Of a stretch of DNA of 64,000 nt, positions 19,999 to 28,447 are shown one piece after another; position 1 is the stretch's first letter; every line of letters starts with the position of its first letter. The position numbers and the translations under genes are program-made. Source of the DNA: Myxococcus xanthus (lineage in GTDB: Bacteria; Myxococcota; Myxococcia; Myxococcales; Myxococcaceae); assembly GCF_900106535.1 (NCBI RefSeq), contig NZ_FNOH01000010.1, forward strand, positions 186,001 through 250,000. Reading direction: 5' to 3'. The notes under the pieces are model-generated. The model was not told the DNA's origin. It searched no databases and worked only from the letters and a program-made list of their open reading frames with translations.

Positions 19999-21606
19999 AT
20001 GCACATTACTTTCCTGGGCCACGCCGGGTTCGTCGTGGAGACGGCGGGGGCCATTGTCGTCATGGACCCGTGGCTGTCGTCCCGCGGGGCATTCGACTCG
20101 GCGTGGATGCAGCTGCCGTGCAACCACCACCTGGCGCCGCGCGTGCGGGAGAAGCTGGAGACGCCCGGCAAGGCGCGCTACCTCTACGTCAGTCACGAGC
20201 ACAAGGACCACTTCGACCCGGAGTTCCTGGCCACCCTCCGCCAGAGGGACTTCACGGTGCTGGTGCCGCGCTTCCACCGCTCCGAACTGCAGGACGTGTT
20301 CGCCAGGTATGGCTGCAAGCAGGTCATCGCCTGCGAGGACGGCCACGAGGTCCCCATCAAGGGCGGCTACGTGAAGCTGTTCGTGTCGGAGCAGGGGACC
20401 AACCGTGACTCCGCGGTGATGGTGCGCGGTGACGGGCAGTGCTTCCTCAACATCAACGACTGCAAGCTCCATGACCGGATGGGGCGCATCGTCGCGGAGG
20501 AGGGGCCCATCGACGTGTTCTCCGCGCAGTTCTCCGGGGCCATCTGGCACCCCACCTGCTACGAGTACCCGGCGGAGACCTATGCGGCCATCTCGCTGAA
20601 GAAGCGGGAGAGCAAGTTCGAGGCGGTGGCGCGCACGCTCGAGGTGATTCAGCCGCGGGCGTACATCGCGGCGGCCGGGCCCGCGGCCTTCCTGGACCCG
20701 GCGCAGTTCCACCTCAATTTCGAGAAGGTGAACATCTTCCCGAACGCGACGCAGCTCTTCGCTTTTCTGCGGCAGCGTCTGCCCCAGGGGAAGACGCGCT
20801 ACCTGGAGCCGATGCCCGGGGACGTGCTGGACGCGAAGTCGCTGGAGTTCGTCTCGCAGGTGGCCGAGCGCGTGACGCCGGAGAACATGAAGGCGTACTT
20901 GCACGCCTACGCGAAGCGGCAGGAGTCTGTGTTCCGCGAGCGGCGGCGAAACCTGCTCGTCGCGGAGGTGGCGGAGATTCACGAGCGGCTGCGCGTGGAA
21001 CTCCAGCGCAAGCTGGACCTCCTCGACCTGCACGAGCGCGTGGGCATGCCGCTCTACGTGGAGCTGACGGAGCTTCCGGACCGGCTCTTGCGCGTGGACT
21101 TCAAGTCGCGCCGTGTCCACGTGGTGGCGGACATCCAGGAAGAGGTTCGCTACACGCTGAAGACGAGCGCGGCCGACGTGGGGCGCGTGTTGGACCGCAA
21201 GCTCACGTGGGAGGACTTCCTGCTGTCGTTCCGCCTGCGCCTGAGTCGCAACCCGGACGTGTACGAGCCGGTGCTGCACGGCTTCCTGGGTGTGGAGATC
21301 GAGGACATGCGCGAGTTCTGCGACGGCATCCGCTCCACCGAGTCCCAGCGGGAGCGAACGGTGGTGGAGGCCGGTGGACGGCGCTTCTCCATCCAGCGCT
21401 TCTGCCCCCACCAGGGCGCCGACCTGTCCGAGGGCTGGGTAGAGGAGGGGCGCTACCTGGTGTGCCCGCGCCACCGTTGGCAGTTCGACCTGGACGCCGG
21501 GGGCGTGTGCACGCAGAACACGTCCACGCTCTGCGCGGAGCTGCTGCCCGAGCGTGAGCAGGAGAAGCCCCAGACGCCGGCGACGGACCCGCAGCCTCAG
21601 TTGTAG
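19999..21606 (+). CDS. Metallo-beta-lactamase fold protein fused to a C-terminal Rieske domain
   Basis: The 535-residue product starts with a UlaG-like metallo-beta-lactamase domain (residues 1-270). The metal motif SHEHKDH has H66, H68, D70 and H71. After a helical middle (about 310-400), residues about 440-515 form a Rieske [2Fe-2S] domain with ligands C469, H471, C489 and H492 (FCPHQGAD and CPRHRW). The same two domains in the reverse order occur in CMP-N-acetylneuraminate hydroxylase, an oxygenase. A redox or oxygenase reaction on a sugar-like substrate is thus plausible but unproven. No signal peptide is seen. The ATG at 19999 has AGAGGAAG upstream. It is convergent with a polysaccharide-type operon. 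Confidence 0.88.
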   Translation: MHITFLGHAGFVVETAGAIVVMDPWLSSRGAFDSAWMQLPCNHHLAPRVREKLETPGKARYLYVSHEHKDHFDPEFLATLRQRDFTVLVPRFHRSELQDVFARYGCKQVIACEDGHEVPIKGGYVKLFVSEQGTNRDSAVMVRGDGQCFLNINDCKLHDRMGRIVAEEGPIDVFSAQFSGAIWHPTCYEYPAETYAAISLKKRESKFEAVARTLEVIQPRAYIAAAGPAAFLDPAQFHLNFEKVNIFPNATQLFAFLRQRLPQGKTRYLEPMPGDVLDAKSLEFVSQVAERVTPENMKAYLHAYAKRQESVFRERRRNLLVAEVAEIHERLRVELQRKLDLLDLHERVGMPLYVELTELPDRLLRVDFKSRRVHVVADIQEEVRYTLKTSAADVGRVLDRKLTWEDFLLSFRLRLSRNPDVYEPVLHGFLGVEIEDMREFCDGIRSTESQRERTVVEAGGRRFSIQRFCPHQGADLSEGWVEEGRYLVCPRHRWQFDLDAGGVCTQNTSTLCAELLPEREQEKPQTPATDPQPQL

Positions 21607-21615
21607 TGCCGTGTT

Positions 21616-21650
21616 CCCTGGGCGCCGCGCGGTTGCCGTGGCGCTCAGGG
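21616..21650. terminator. Hairpin between convergent genes
   Basis: Bases 21616-21626 pair with 21640-21650 with one mismatch. It lies between the stops of two convergent genes and could end both transcripts; no T-run is present. Confidence 0.4.
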
Positions 21651-21678
21651 GGCGACGCAAGCGCGGAGGGCCCGCACT

Positions 21679-22416
21679 TCAGGGCGGCGGCGTGGAGAGC
21701 TGAAGACTCAGCCGAACGTTGTCCGAGCGCAGGCCCACCGGGGCATCCGGCGCGAGCGCCTCTTCGGGCACCTCGCCCGTCCACGCGAGCGTGTCGTCCG
21801 CCCAGACGCGGAGGACCTTGCCGTCGAACTGGGCCCGCAGCGTGTGAGGTTCCCCTGTCGAGGGCGCTTCGAGCCGGACGTGCTGCTCGGGGTGCAGGAG
21901 GGTGTAGCCCCGGTTTCCGCACTCGCGGCTGGTGTGCTGCCCCGGGTTGCGCTTGAAATTGACGACGATGCCCGGCTTGGGTGCCAGCCGCCACATCGCG
22001 TACAGCACGTTGCAGGCATCCACCGCGAAGAGCTTGAGGCCCACCTGCTGGCGCTGCTCCCCCGAAGCCAGGGCCACCTGGCGCTCAGTGGGGCCTAGAA
22101 GGGTGAAGCGCAGCGCCACGTCGCTCGTCGTGCTTTCAGGAACGATGGCGCGCATGCGCGGCCCGTCGACGAGGAGCTGCTCGCCGGGTCCGGGCTCCAG
22201 GCTTCCTTCAGTAACCTTCAGTCGGGACAATGGGACGCGCGTCAGCATGGGCCAGCCTTTCTTCCGGGGAGCCCCTGGGCGTCGCGGCTCACCCCGTTCG
22301 TTCGGAGCGAGCCGTGGCGCCACATCGCCATTCCAGCCCTCATTCGCTGGACTGGAGTCGGCGCCCAGCAGCGAGGCCAGGACGCCGCAGCCCACGAGCA
22401 GCCGGCGCGGTGTCAC
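21679..22416 (-). CDS. Exported accessory protein, beta-sandwich (LamG/DUF1080-like)
   Basis: The 245-residue product has a short hydrophobic head (about 5-20) that should be a signal peptide. The rest is beta-rich: segments such as GYTLLHPEQHVRL, PHTLRAQFDGKVLRVWADD and PVGLRSDNVRLSLQL match the strand pattern of concanavalin/DUF1080-type domains that bind or act on glycans. The GTG start overlaps the upstream gene's TGA by 4 bases, so translation is coupled. It is the last gene of the four-gene synthase/export operon, suggesting a periplasmic or surface role in the same polysaccharide pathway. Catalytic residues were not identified. Confidence 0.75.
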   Translation of the reverse strand: MTPRRLLVGCGVLASLLGADSSPANEGWNGDVAPRLAPNERGEPRRPGAPRKKGWPMLTRVPLSRLKVTEGSLEPGPGEQLLVDGPRMRAIVPESTTSDVALRFTLLGPTERQVALASGEQRQQVGLKLFAVDACNVLYAMWRLAPKPGIVVNFKRNPGQHTSRECGNRGYTLLHPEQHVRLEAPSTGEPHTLRAQFDGKVLRVWADDTLAWTGEVPEEALAPDAPVGLRSDNVRLSLQLSTPPP

Positions 22417-23552
22417 GGCGACCGGGCCCCCAGGAAGGACTGAAGCGATTCCACATGGGCACGCAAATAGGCCTGCTCCGCGCGCAGGCGGGTGAGTTCC
22501 ATCATCAGGTAGCCGCGGAATCGGCGAATCTCCCGCGTCTGGAGCGCGTCCATGGACTGCAGCTGCGCTTCCAGGTCCGACACCAGGGTGCTCACCTCAC
22601 GCAACCGGCCCTCCTCGGTGCGGTGGACGGTGCGCAGCTCGGCGACCAGCTCGTTGACCCGCTGGGGCACGCCCGACACATCATCGAGCGTCGCGCGACG
22701 GCGGCCCTCCCTCGCCCGTGCGTTGGCCGAGCCCAGCCACAGATGGCCCAGATTGTAGGACAGCGTGAGCTGCCCGAAGAGGGGCAGGTCCTGGTCGACG
22801 TCGATGAGCTTGTCGTACCCACCGCGCACGCTGACGCGCCAGGCGCGCGAGCTGCGCAGCGCACCGTGATACGCCTCGAGCTGGTCATCCGCGGCTCGCA
22901 GCTCGTTCAGCACACTTTCCAGCCGCTGACCTTCTTGAACCCGAGGCCGTGCCGCCAGCCGCTCGCGAGCAATCTGGGTGTTGCTCGAGAGCTGACGCAG
23001 CCCATCCAGCCGGACCTGCACCGCGTTCAGCTCCTCCAGCGTCACCAGGCCTTGCTTCATGTCGTTGCGAAGCGACGTGAGCAGCGCCTCGGCGTGGGGC
23101 AGCGCCTCCTCCAGAACGCGAGCTCGAGCCTCCAGCGCGGCCTGTTCGCCCAGGCCGCTCCCCTGGCGGATGGCGGACTCCAGCACCACCATCGCCCGTT
23201 GACGGCGGCAGTCCGCCTCCGCACGCTTGTGGATGGCTCGACCGCGGTAGATGCCCACGAGGTCGTACATCAACCCCGCCGTCACACGCGGGGTGGGCTC
23301 ACCCAACGGCGTGGTACCGGCGCCACTGCTGGCTTCGCCCGCGTTGACCACGCCGAAGGCCCCGAACAGCTCGGGCGCCAGTTCGAGCGCGGCCTCCGCG
23401 CTGCCCACGCCGCGGACGAAGTCGCAGTAACCGGCGGCCCGGTCCTCGCGGGACGGTGACGTGAGTTCTCCCGCGGGAGGAGGCGCCGGCTGGGCCAGCG
23501 CCAGGCGCGCGGCAAGTGACAGCAATGCGCCACAAGTGACGGTCATCCGCAT
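22413..23552 (-). CDS. TolC-like outer-membrane efflux family protein
   Basis: The 379-residue protein has a signal peptide (about 1-20, ending LALAQP). It then has long amphipathic helices with heptads and leucine/arginine-rich repeats (about 120-230 and 270-370) broken by short beta segments such as VSVRGGYDKLIDVDQDL and LTLSYNLG. This is the pattern of TolC/OEP proteins, although it is shorter than typical TolC (about 450). TolC-like proteins form outer-membrane ducts paired with HlyD-type periplasmic proteins. It lies 51 bases after the HlyD-like gene and overlaps the accessory gene by 4 bases. The assignment rests on structure pattern and neighbours. Confidence 0.7.
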   Translation of the reverse strand: MRMTVTCGALLSLAARLALAQPAPPPAGELTSPSREDRAAGYCDFVRGVGSAEAALELAPELFGAFGVVNAGEASSGAGTTPLGEPTPRVTAGLMYDLVGIYRGRAIHKRAEADCRRQRAMVVLESAIRQGSGLGEQAALEARARVLEEALPHAEALLTSLRNDMKQGLVTLEELNAVQVRLDGLRQLSSNTQIARERLAARPRVQEGQRLESVLNELRAADDQLEAYHGALRSSRAWRVSVRGGYDKLIDVDQDLPLFGQLTLSYNLGHLWLGSANARAREGRRRATLDDVSGVPQRVNELVAELRTVHRTEEGRLREVSTLVSDLEAQLQSMDALQTREIRRFRGYLMMELTRLRAEQAYLRAHVESLQSFLGARSP

Positions 23553-23603
23553 GGTCGAGTGTCTCCGGCTCCGAGGCCGTCTCCAGTCAAAGGGTGGTGG
23601 GAT

Positions 23604-24704
23604 TCACAGCAGCAGCGGCGGCCGGCCCAGGTGGAGCAGGTCTTCCCGGGCGGAAGGCGCGTCCGTCAGTTGGACCTCCACCATGACGCCGCGGAGCATG
23701 TACTGGCGGATGGGGTGCTTGAGGGACACCTCGCCCTCGAGCACGCGCCCGATGACGCCCACCTCATGGCACCAGAGGACCTTGGCCGCGCACGAGTACA
23801 GCGGCGTGCCCTGCTCGGCGTTCGGGATGTTCTCGTACGGGACGAATGCGACGGTGAGGTCCCTCTCGATAGCCTTGAGGTACGGGGACGCACGCAGCGA
23901 CGCAATCAGCGTGTCGTAGCGCAGGGCCACCTCGTCCAGGGCGGCCAGGTCCGTCTGGAGGCTCTTCAGCGTCGCCTCCGCGCGGGCCTGCTCCAGGACG
24001 GAGTGCGTGTACTCGCGCTCCAGCAGCAGCACGTCGGACGTCATGCCCTGGGGCGTCTCGTTCTTGCCCATCCCGGATTGCACCGCCGAGAGGCCGGCAA
24101 TCTCCCGCTGGAGCGAATCCAGCCGCGTCTCCAGGTCCGCCGAGGACTGCGCCAGTGCCAGGTTGCTCTGCGCCAGCTGCGCCAGGTGGTGGTTGATGGT
24201 GAGCTTCTCCTCCTGCTCCATCATGCGCGCGTCGTACAGCGCGTCGGTGCGCGTGCGCGCCAGTCCGGCGAAGGCACGGTTGGACTGGAGAATCTCCGCC
24301 CGGGCGCTGCTGTACTCCCGGCGCAGCAACGCCAGCCGCCGTGCCACCCGGTCCCTGGCGTCGCGCTCGCCGCGCAGGGCGACGAGGAAGCGCTGCTGGA
24401 ACGCGCGCTCCGCGGCGACGGTGCGCTCGGCGTCGGAGATGCGGTTCTCCACCGAACGCCGGTCCGACAACACGTGGTCGCGCGCGGACGTCTGCGCGGC
24501 CACCTGCGTATTGAGCGTGAGAATCTGCGGGTCCGTAGGCGAGATGACCGTGGGGGTCACCCAGCTGCGGCTCACCAGGAAGAAGCCCTGGACGGACAGG
24601 AAGGACACCAGCCCGAGCATGATGAGCGCGAGCAGCAGGGAACCGATGAACTTGTAGGCCGATACGGCGATGCTGTTGACGCGATTGGCGACGCGTTGGT
24701 TCAT
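23604..24704 (-). CDS. HlyD-like membrane fusion protein
   Basis: The 366-residue protein has one membrane helix near the N-terminus (about 18-45), a short stretch, then a long coiled coil (about 65-270, many Arg/Glu/Ala/Leu heptads). A C-terminal beta part follows, with LKHPIRQYMLRGVMVEVQL, as in the beta-barrel region of HlyD/EmrA-type proteins. It should span the periplasm between an inner-membrane synthase and an outer-membrane duct. It overlaps the glycosyltransferase stop by 4 bases and precedes a TolC-like gene. It lacks the N-terminal PilZ domain found in Alg44, so cyclic-di-GMP control is not visible here. Confidence 0.8.
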   Translation of the reverse strand: MNQRVANRVNSIAVSAYKFIGSLLLALIMLGLVSFLSVQGFFLVSRSWVTPTVISPTDPQILTLNTQVAAQTSARDHVLSDRRSVENRISDAERTVAAERAFQQRFLVALRGERDARDRVARRLALLRREYSSARAEILQSNRAFAGLARTRTDALYDARMMEQEEKLTINHHLAQLAQSNLALAQSSADLETRLDSLQREIAGLSAVQSGMGKNETPQGMTSDVLLLEREYTHSVLEQARAEATLKSLQTDLAALDEVALRYDTLIASLRASPYLKAIERDLTVAFVPYENIPNAEQGTPLYSCAAKVLWCHEVGVIGRVLEGEVSLKHPIRQYMLRGVMVEVQLTDAPSAREDLLHLGRPPLLL

Positions 24705-25954
24705 GGCGTAGTGCCCTCACCAGCATGGGTGGGAGGAAAGCGGCCCCCGGAGTCGACCGGGGACGTCTCGGGAGCGGTGTTGGCGCTGCCCCGTGTCTCC
24801 CAGCTCCCCGAGTCCAGCGTCAGCAGCGCCAGCGGTGTGAAGAGCGCGTACGTCACCGGCATCAGCAGGGCCATGGGCAGGAAGCTGGCGCCGTGGACGC
24901 GTCGGTCCGCGGGAAGGTGCCGTGTTTCGATGCGATAGATGACCCCCAGCAATCCGATGACCAGGAAGTGGAAGGCGAGGATGTCCCAGAACTCGCCGGT
25001 CAGGACGTTGTGCACGATGACCAGCGGGTAGGAGAGGAGCAGCGCGAGCTGCGACACGTAGTGGACCGCCACGACCGGGTGGAGCCGCCAGGCGTGTGAC
25101 AGGCCGCCCAGCAGGTCCACCAGGTTGGAGCGGCGCCACCGGAGCTGCTGGGAGAAGTACCCGGCCAGCGTCGACGGCGCGGCGGTGAAGCAAAAGGCGT
25201 CCAGCGTGTAGACCGTCTCGTAGTCGTGCTTGACGATCTGCCGCGTGAGGAACCGGTCCTCGCCGTACTTGATGGGGATGCCCGCGATGGCGCGCGCCTC
25301 GAGGATGGGCTCCAGCTCCAGCAGCACGTGGCGGCGGTACGCGGTGAGGCAGCCCGACAGGCACATCACCTGGCGGAAGCTGCGCTCCAGGTCCTTGAGC
25401 CACTCCTGGGCGAAGTGGAACTTGATTTCAATCATCCGCGTCATCCAGTTCTGATGACGGTTCGTCACGTAGGTTCGGCCGCCCACCGCGGCGATGCGCG
25501 GGCTGACGAAGCGGCGCACCAGTTGGCGGACGGCGGCCTTGTCGACGATGACGTCCGAGTCCACCGACACGATGATTTCCGCGTCCGTGGCGGCCTTCAC
25601 CGCGCGGTTGATGCCCTTGCGCTTGCCCATGTTCTCCGGGTTGCGCATGACGATGACGTTGGGATTTCCCTCCGCCGCCTTCAGCGCCCAGGCGTAGCTG
25701 TCATCCTTGGAGCAGTCATCCACCACCACGATTTGCAGCAGGTGGCTGGGATAGTCCTGCTCCAGGAGACTGCGAACGCCGTGGTAGATGCCTTCGCCTT
25801 CGTTGAACAGCGGGATGACGATGGCGACTCGCGGCAGGTAGGTGTCGTCGACTCTGTCGAACTTCCGCCCCTTCAGGCGCCGTAGCAATGGCCCGAGGAC
25901 ATAGCGGTTCATCAGAACCACCATGAAAAGTAACTGAATTGGAAAGAGCTCCAT
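24701..25954 (-). CDS. Processive family 2 glycosyltransferase (synthase type)
   Basis: The 417-residue inner-membrane enzyme has the D,D,D/QxxRW set of processive beta-glycan synthases such as hyaluronan, chitin-oligosaccharide and cellulose synthases. The motifs are VVDDCSKDDS (77-86), SVDSDV with D132/D134, GEDR with E232/D233, and QQLRW at 269-273. There is a short N-terminal membrane helix and three to four C-terminal helices (about 285-395). Such enzymes polymerise sugars from a UDP-sugar and thread the chain through the inner membrane. The ATG at 25954 gives the proper N-terminal helix. It is the first gene of the operon with the HlyD-like and TolC-like genes. The sugar made is not predictable. 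Confidence 0.92.
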   Translation of the reverse strand: MELFPIQLLFMVVLMNRYVLGPLLRRLKGRKFDRVDDTYLPRVAIVIPLFNEGEGIYHGVRSLLEQDYPSHLLQIVVVDDCSKDDSYAWALKAAEGNPNVIVMRNPENMGKRKGINRAVKAATDAEIIVSVDSDVIVDKAAVRQLVRRFVSPRIAAVGGRTYVTNRHQNWMTRMIEIKFHFAQEWLKDLERSFRQVMCLSGCLTAYRRHVLLELEPILEARAIAGIPIKYGEDRFLTRQIVKHDYETVYTLDAFCFTAAPSTLAGYFSQQLRWRRSNLVDLLGGLSHAWRLHPVVAVHYVSQLALLLSYPLVIVHNVLTGEFWDILAFHFLVIGLLGVIYRIETRHLPADRRVHGASFLPMALLMPVTYALFTPLALLTLDSGSWETRGSANTAPETSPVDSGGRFPPTHAGEGTTP

Positions 25955-26154
25955 CCGTCCCCGCCCCCCATCACGCCACGAGCAGCCCTTGTCGCTGCCC
26001 CTGCAACCGTCACGACCCTCAAGATGGGCGAGCGAAAGGTTGGCGGGGACGACGGCGTGTGCCAACTGCCTCGGGGTCAGAGATAGTGGCCATCAGTGGC
26101 CATGCCACGCAGAAGCACGCAGGAGCGAACAGGTGGCGGTGGTAGAAAGGGGGC

Positions 26155-26931
26155 ATGCCGACAGACTTCCAGCCCCTCGCGCTGCGTCCGGATGAGGTCC
26201 ATGTATGGATTGTCGAGCCCGAGCGCATCGACGACCGGCGCCTCCTGGATGCCTACTGGGCGCTGCTGGACGCGAAGGAGCGCGACAAGCAGCAGCGCTT
26301 CCGCTTCGAGCGGCACCAGCGCCAGTACCTGGTGAGCCATGCGCTGGTGCGGCTGACGCTGTCGCGCTACGCGCCGGTGGCGCCGGAGGCCTGGGCCTTC
26401 GACACCAACACGTACGGCCGGCCGGTGGTGCGGGGGGAGTGGGGCCCGAAGCTGCGCTTCAACCTGTCCCATACCGACGGCATGGCGCTGGTGGCGGTGG
26501 GCTGGGACGCGGAGCTGGGCGCGGACGTGGAGGACGCGCAGCGGAAGGGGGAGACGGTGGAGATCGCCGACCACTACTTCGCCGCCTCGGAAGTGGCGGC
26601 GCTGAAGGCCCTGCCGGCGGAGCGGCACCGGGAGCGCTTCTTCGAGTACTGGACGCTGAAGGAGTCCTACATCAAGGCGCGCGGCGCGGGGCTGTCACTG
26701 CCGCTGGACCAGTTCGCCTTCCACCTGGAGCCGGGACAGGCGCCGCGCATCTCCTTCGACCCGCGGATGCAAGACGTGCCGGAGGCGTGGCAGTTCGTTC
26801 AGCTGCGCCCGTCGGAGCGGCACCAGGCGGCAGTGGCGGTGAACCGGCCCCGTGGGCAGCCGCTGTCGGTGCGTTGGCAGTTCACGGTGCCGCTGGCCGG
26901 GGACACGCCGCCCCGGTTCCAGGCGGCGTAG
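26155..26931 (+). CDS. Sfp-type 4'-phosphopantetheinyl transferase
   Basis: The 258-residue enzyme transfers the phosphopantetheine arm of coenzyme A to a conserved serine of carrier proteins in polyketide, peptide or fatty-acid synthases. Family motifs are present: FNLSHTDGMALVAV, the metal-binding LGADVEDAQR and FFEYWTLKESYIKARG, which contains the catalytic lysine region. Its length is that of the long Sfp class, so broad carrier specificity is likely. The neighbouring convergent gene is a type II thioesterase, the usual partner that clears mis-loaded carriers. No large synthase gene is in the window; this is probably the genome's general activator. Confidence 0.93.
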   Translation: MPTDFQPLALRPDEVHVWIVEPERIDDRRLLDAYWALLDAKERDKQQRFRFERHQRQYLVSHALVRLTLSRYAPVAPEAWAFDTNTYGRPVVRGEWGPKLRFNLSHTDGMALVAVGWDAELGADVEDAQRKGETVEIADHYFAASEVAALKALPAERHRERFFEYWTLKESYIKARGAGLSLPLDQFAFHLEPGQAPRISFDPRMQDVPEAWQFVQLRPSERHQAAVAVNRPRGQPLSVRWQFTVPLAGDTPPRFQAA

Positions 26932-26940
26932 ACGGCGGGC

Positions 26941-27753
26941 TCAGGGCGCGCGGCCCATCCACCGGTTCAGGTCCTCGCTGATGTGCGCGAGGAGGGCGTC
27001 CCGCTGCGACTTGATGAAGAAGTGGCCGCCGGGGAAGAGGCGGACGCGGACGTCCTCGCTCCGCGTCTCGTCGCGCCAGCGCTCCAGGTTCGCGGTGGGG
27101 ACGTGCTTGTCCTCGGGCGAGCCGACGACGGAGATGGGGACCTCCAGCTTCGCGGGCTGGGGGCCGTCCTCCGTGAAGGCGATGCCGAAGTCGGCGCGCA
27201 GCATGGGCAGCACCAGCTCCAGCAGCTCGCGGTGCTGGAAGATCTCCTCGGGCGTGCCGTCATAGCGCCGCAGTTGCGCGATGAACTCCGGTTCGGGCAG
27301 ATGGTGGATGGGCTCGCGGGTGTTGACGGACGGCGGCCCGGCGGCCCCCAGGAACAGGCCCACGGGGCGCGGGCCATTGCGAGCCTGGAGGCGCCTGGCG
27401 AGCTCCAGGGAGATGCGAGCGCCCATGCTGTAGCCGAAGAAGGCGAAGGGCCGGTCCAGCAGCGGCGCGATGGCGGGCAGCAGCGCGTCCACCAGGGCAG
27501 GCAGGCTGCCAATGGGCTTCTCGGACAGGCGGCGTTCGCGCCCGGGAAGCTGGACGGGGCACAGCTCCACACCCGCCGGCAGGCCCTGGCTCCACTGGTT
27601 GTAGATGGCCACGCTGCCACCGGCGTACGGCAGACAGAACAGCCGCAGCCGTGGGTCCGTCAACGGCTTCCGGGTGGGGAACCAGCGGTCGGGGGCATGA
27701 GGGCTCGAGTTGGACGCGCTTTGCATGACGTGAAGGCTCTGTCGCATGGCCAC
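26941..27753 (-). CDS. Type II thioesterase
   Basis: The 270-residue alpha/beta hydrolase matches the external thioesterases of peptide and polyketide assembly lines. The signs are LFCLPYAGGS, QLPGRERRL, the nucleophile elbow GYSMG with its serine, then SPEDKHVPTANLERW with the aspartate and a C-terminal FPGGHFFI with the histidine. It should hydrolyse mis-primed acyl groups from carrier proteins. The start is uncertain: GTG 27753, ATG 27747 and ATG 27726 are all possible, as none has a clear ribosome site. It converges on the Sfp-type gene with 9 bases between the stops. Confidence 0.9.
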   Translation of the reverse strand: MAMRQSLHVMQSASNSSPHAPDRWFPTRKPLTDPRLRLFCLPYAGGSVAIYNQWSQGLPAGVELCPVQLPGRERRLSEKPIGSLPALVDALLPAIAPLLDRPFAFFGYSMGARISLELARRLQARNGPRPVGLFLGAAGPPSVNTREPIHHLPEPEFIAQLRRYDGTPEEIFQHRELLELVLPMLRADFGIAFTEDGPQPAKLEVPISVVGSPEDKHVPTANLERWRDETRSEDVRVRLFPGGHFFIKSQRDALLAHISEDLNRWMGRAP

Positions 27754-27832
27754 GGAAAACGGGTCAAGTCCCGGAGGCCGCGTGGCGTGTTAGCGTTTCG
27801 GGGACGCGCAGGGGCGTCGTTCTGGAGTCACA

Positions 27833-28390
27833 ATGGGGCGTTCCGCGGGCTTCATACTCTGGCTGACAGGTCTGTCAGGTGCGGGCAAGAGCACCTTGTC
27901 CCGTGCACTGCGTGCGCACCTGGCCTCGTCGATGCCCGTGGAGGTGCTGGACGGGGATGAGGTGCGCACCTGGCTGTCCCGCGGGCTGGGCTTCACCCGC
28001 GAGGACCGCGAGGAGAACGTGCGCCGCATCGGTCATGTGGCCCGGCTGCTGGCGAAGCACGGGGTGGGCGTCATCGCCGCGGCCATTTCGCCCTATGCGA
28101 GCTCGCGCGCCGAGGTGCGCCGGCTGGCCGAGGAAGCGGGCATCCCCTTCGTGGAAATCTATGTCCAGGCGCCTCTGGACGTGCTCATCGCCCGGGACGT
28201 GAAGGGGCTCTACAAGAAGGCGCTGGCCGGCGAGCTGGCGCACTTCACCGGCGTGTCGGACCCCTATGAGGCGCCTGACGCGCCCGACGTCACCGTCCAC
28301 TCGGATGTGGACACCGTGGAGGCGGGCCTGTGGCGCGTCTTGGAGACGCTGCGAAAGCGGGGCCTGCTCGACGCCGCCGCGGCGGCGTGA
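27833..28390 (+). CDS. cysC: Adenylylsulfate (APS) kinase
   Basis: The 185-residue enzyme uses ATP to phosphorylate adenosine-5'-phosphosulfate to PAPS in sulfate activation. The P-loop [10 protein letters not shown] (13-22), the DGDEVR motif, the [19 protein letters not shown] segment and the ISPYASSR motif are those of CysC. Its length is typical of the free-standing form. No cysD, cysN or other sulfate gene is adjacent. The ATG follows a TGGAG site. A hairpin terminator follows its stop. Confidence 0.95.
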   Translation: MGRSAGFILWLTGLSGAGKSTLSRALRAHLASSMPVEVLDGDEVRTWLSRGLGFTREDREENVRRIGHVARLLAKHGVGVIAAAISPYASSRAEVRRLAEEAGIPFVEIYVQAPLDVLIARDVKGLYKKALAGELAHFTGVSDPYEAPDAPDVTVHSDVDTVEAGLWRVLETLRKRGLLDAAAAA

Positions 28391-28397
28391 AGCGCGT

Positions 28398-28431
28398 CCC
28401 CGAGGTGGCGGAACGTCCGCGCACCTCGGGG
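28398..28431. terminator. Bidirectional terminator hairpin
   Basis: Bases 28398-28407 pair perfectly with 28422-28431, with a few more inner pairs. It sits between the convergent stops of cysC and the metallo-beta-lactamase gene. There is no long T-run on either side. Confidence 0.55.
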
Positions 28432-28447
28432 GAACGGAGGCGCGGAC

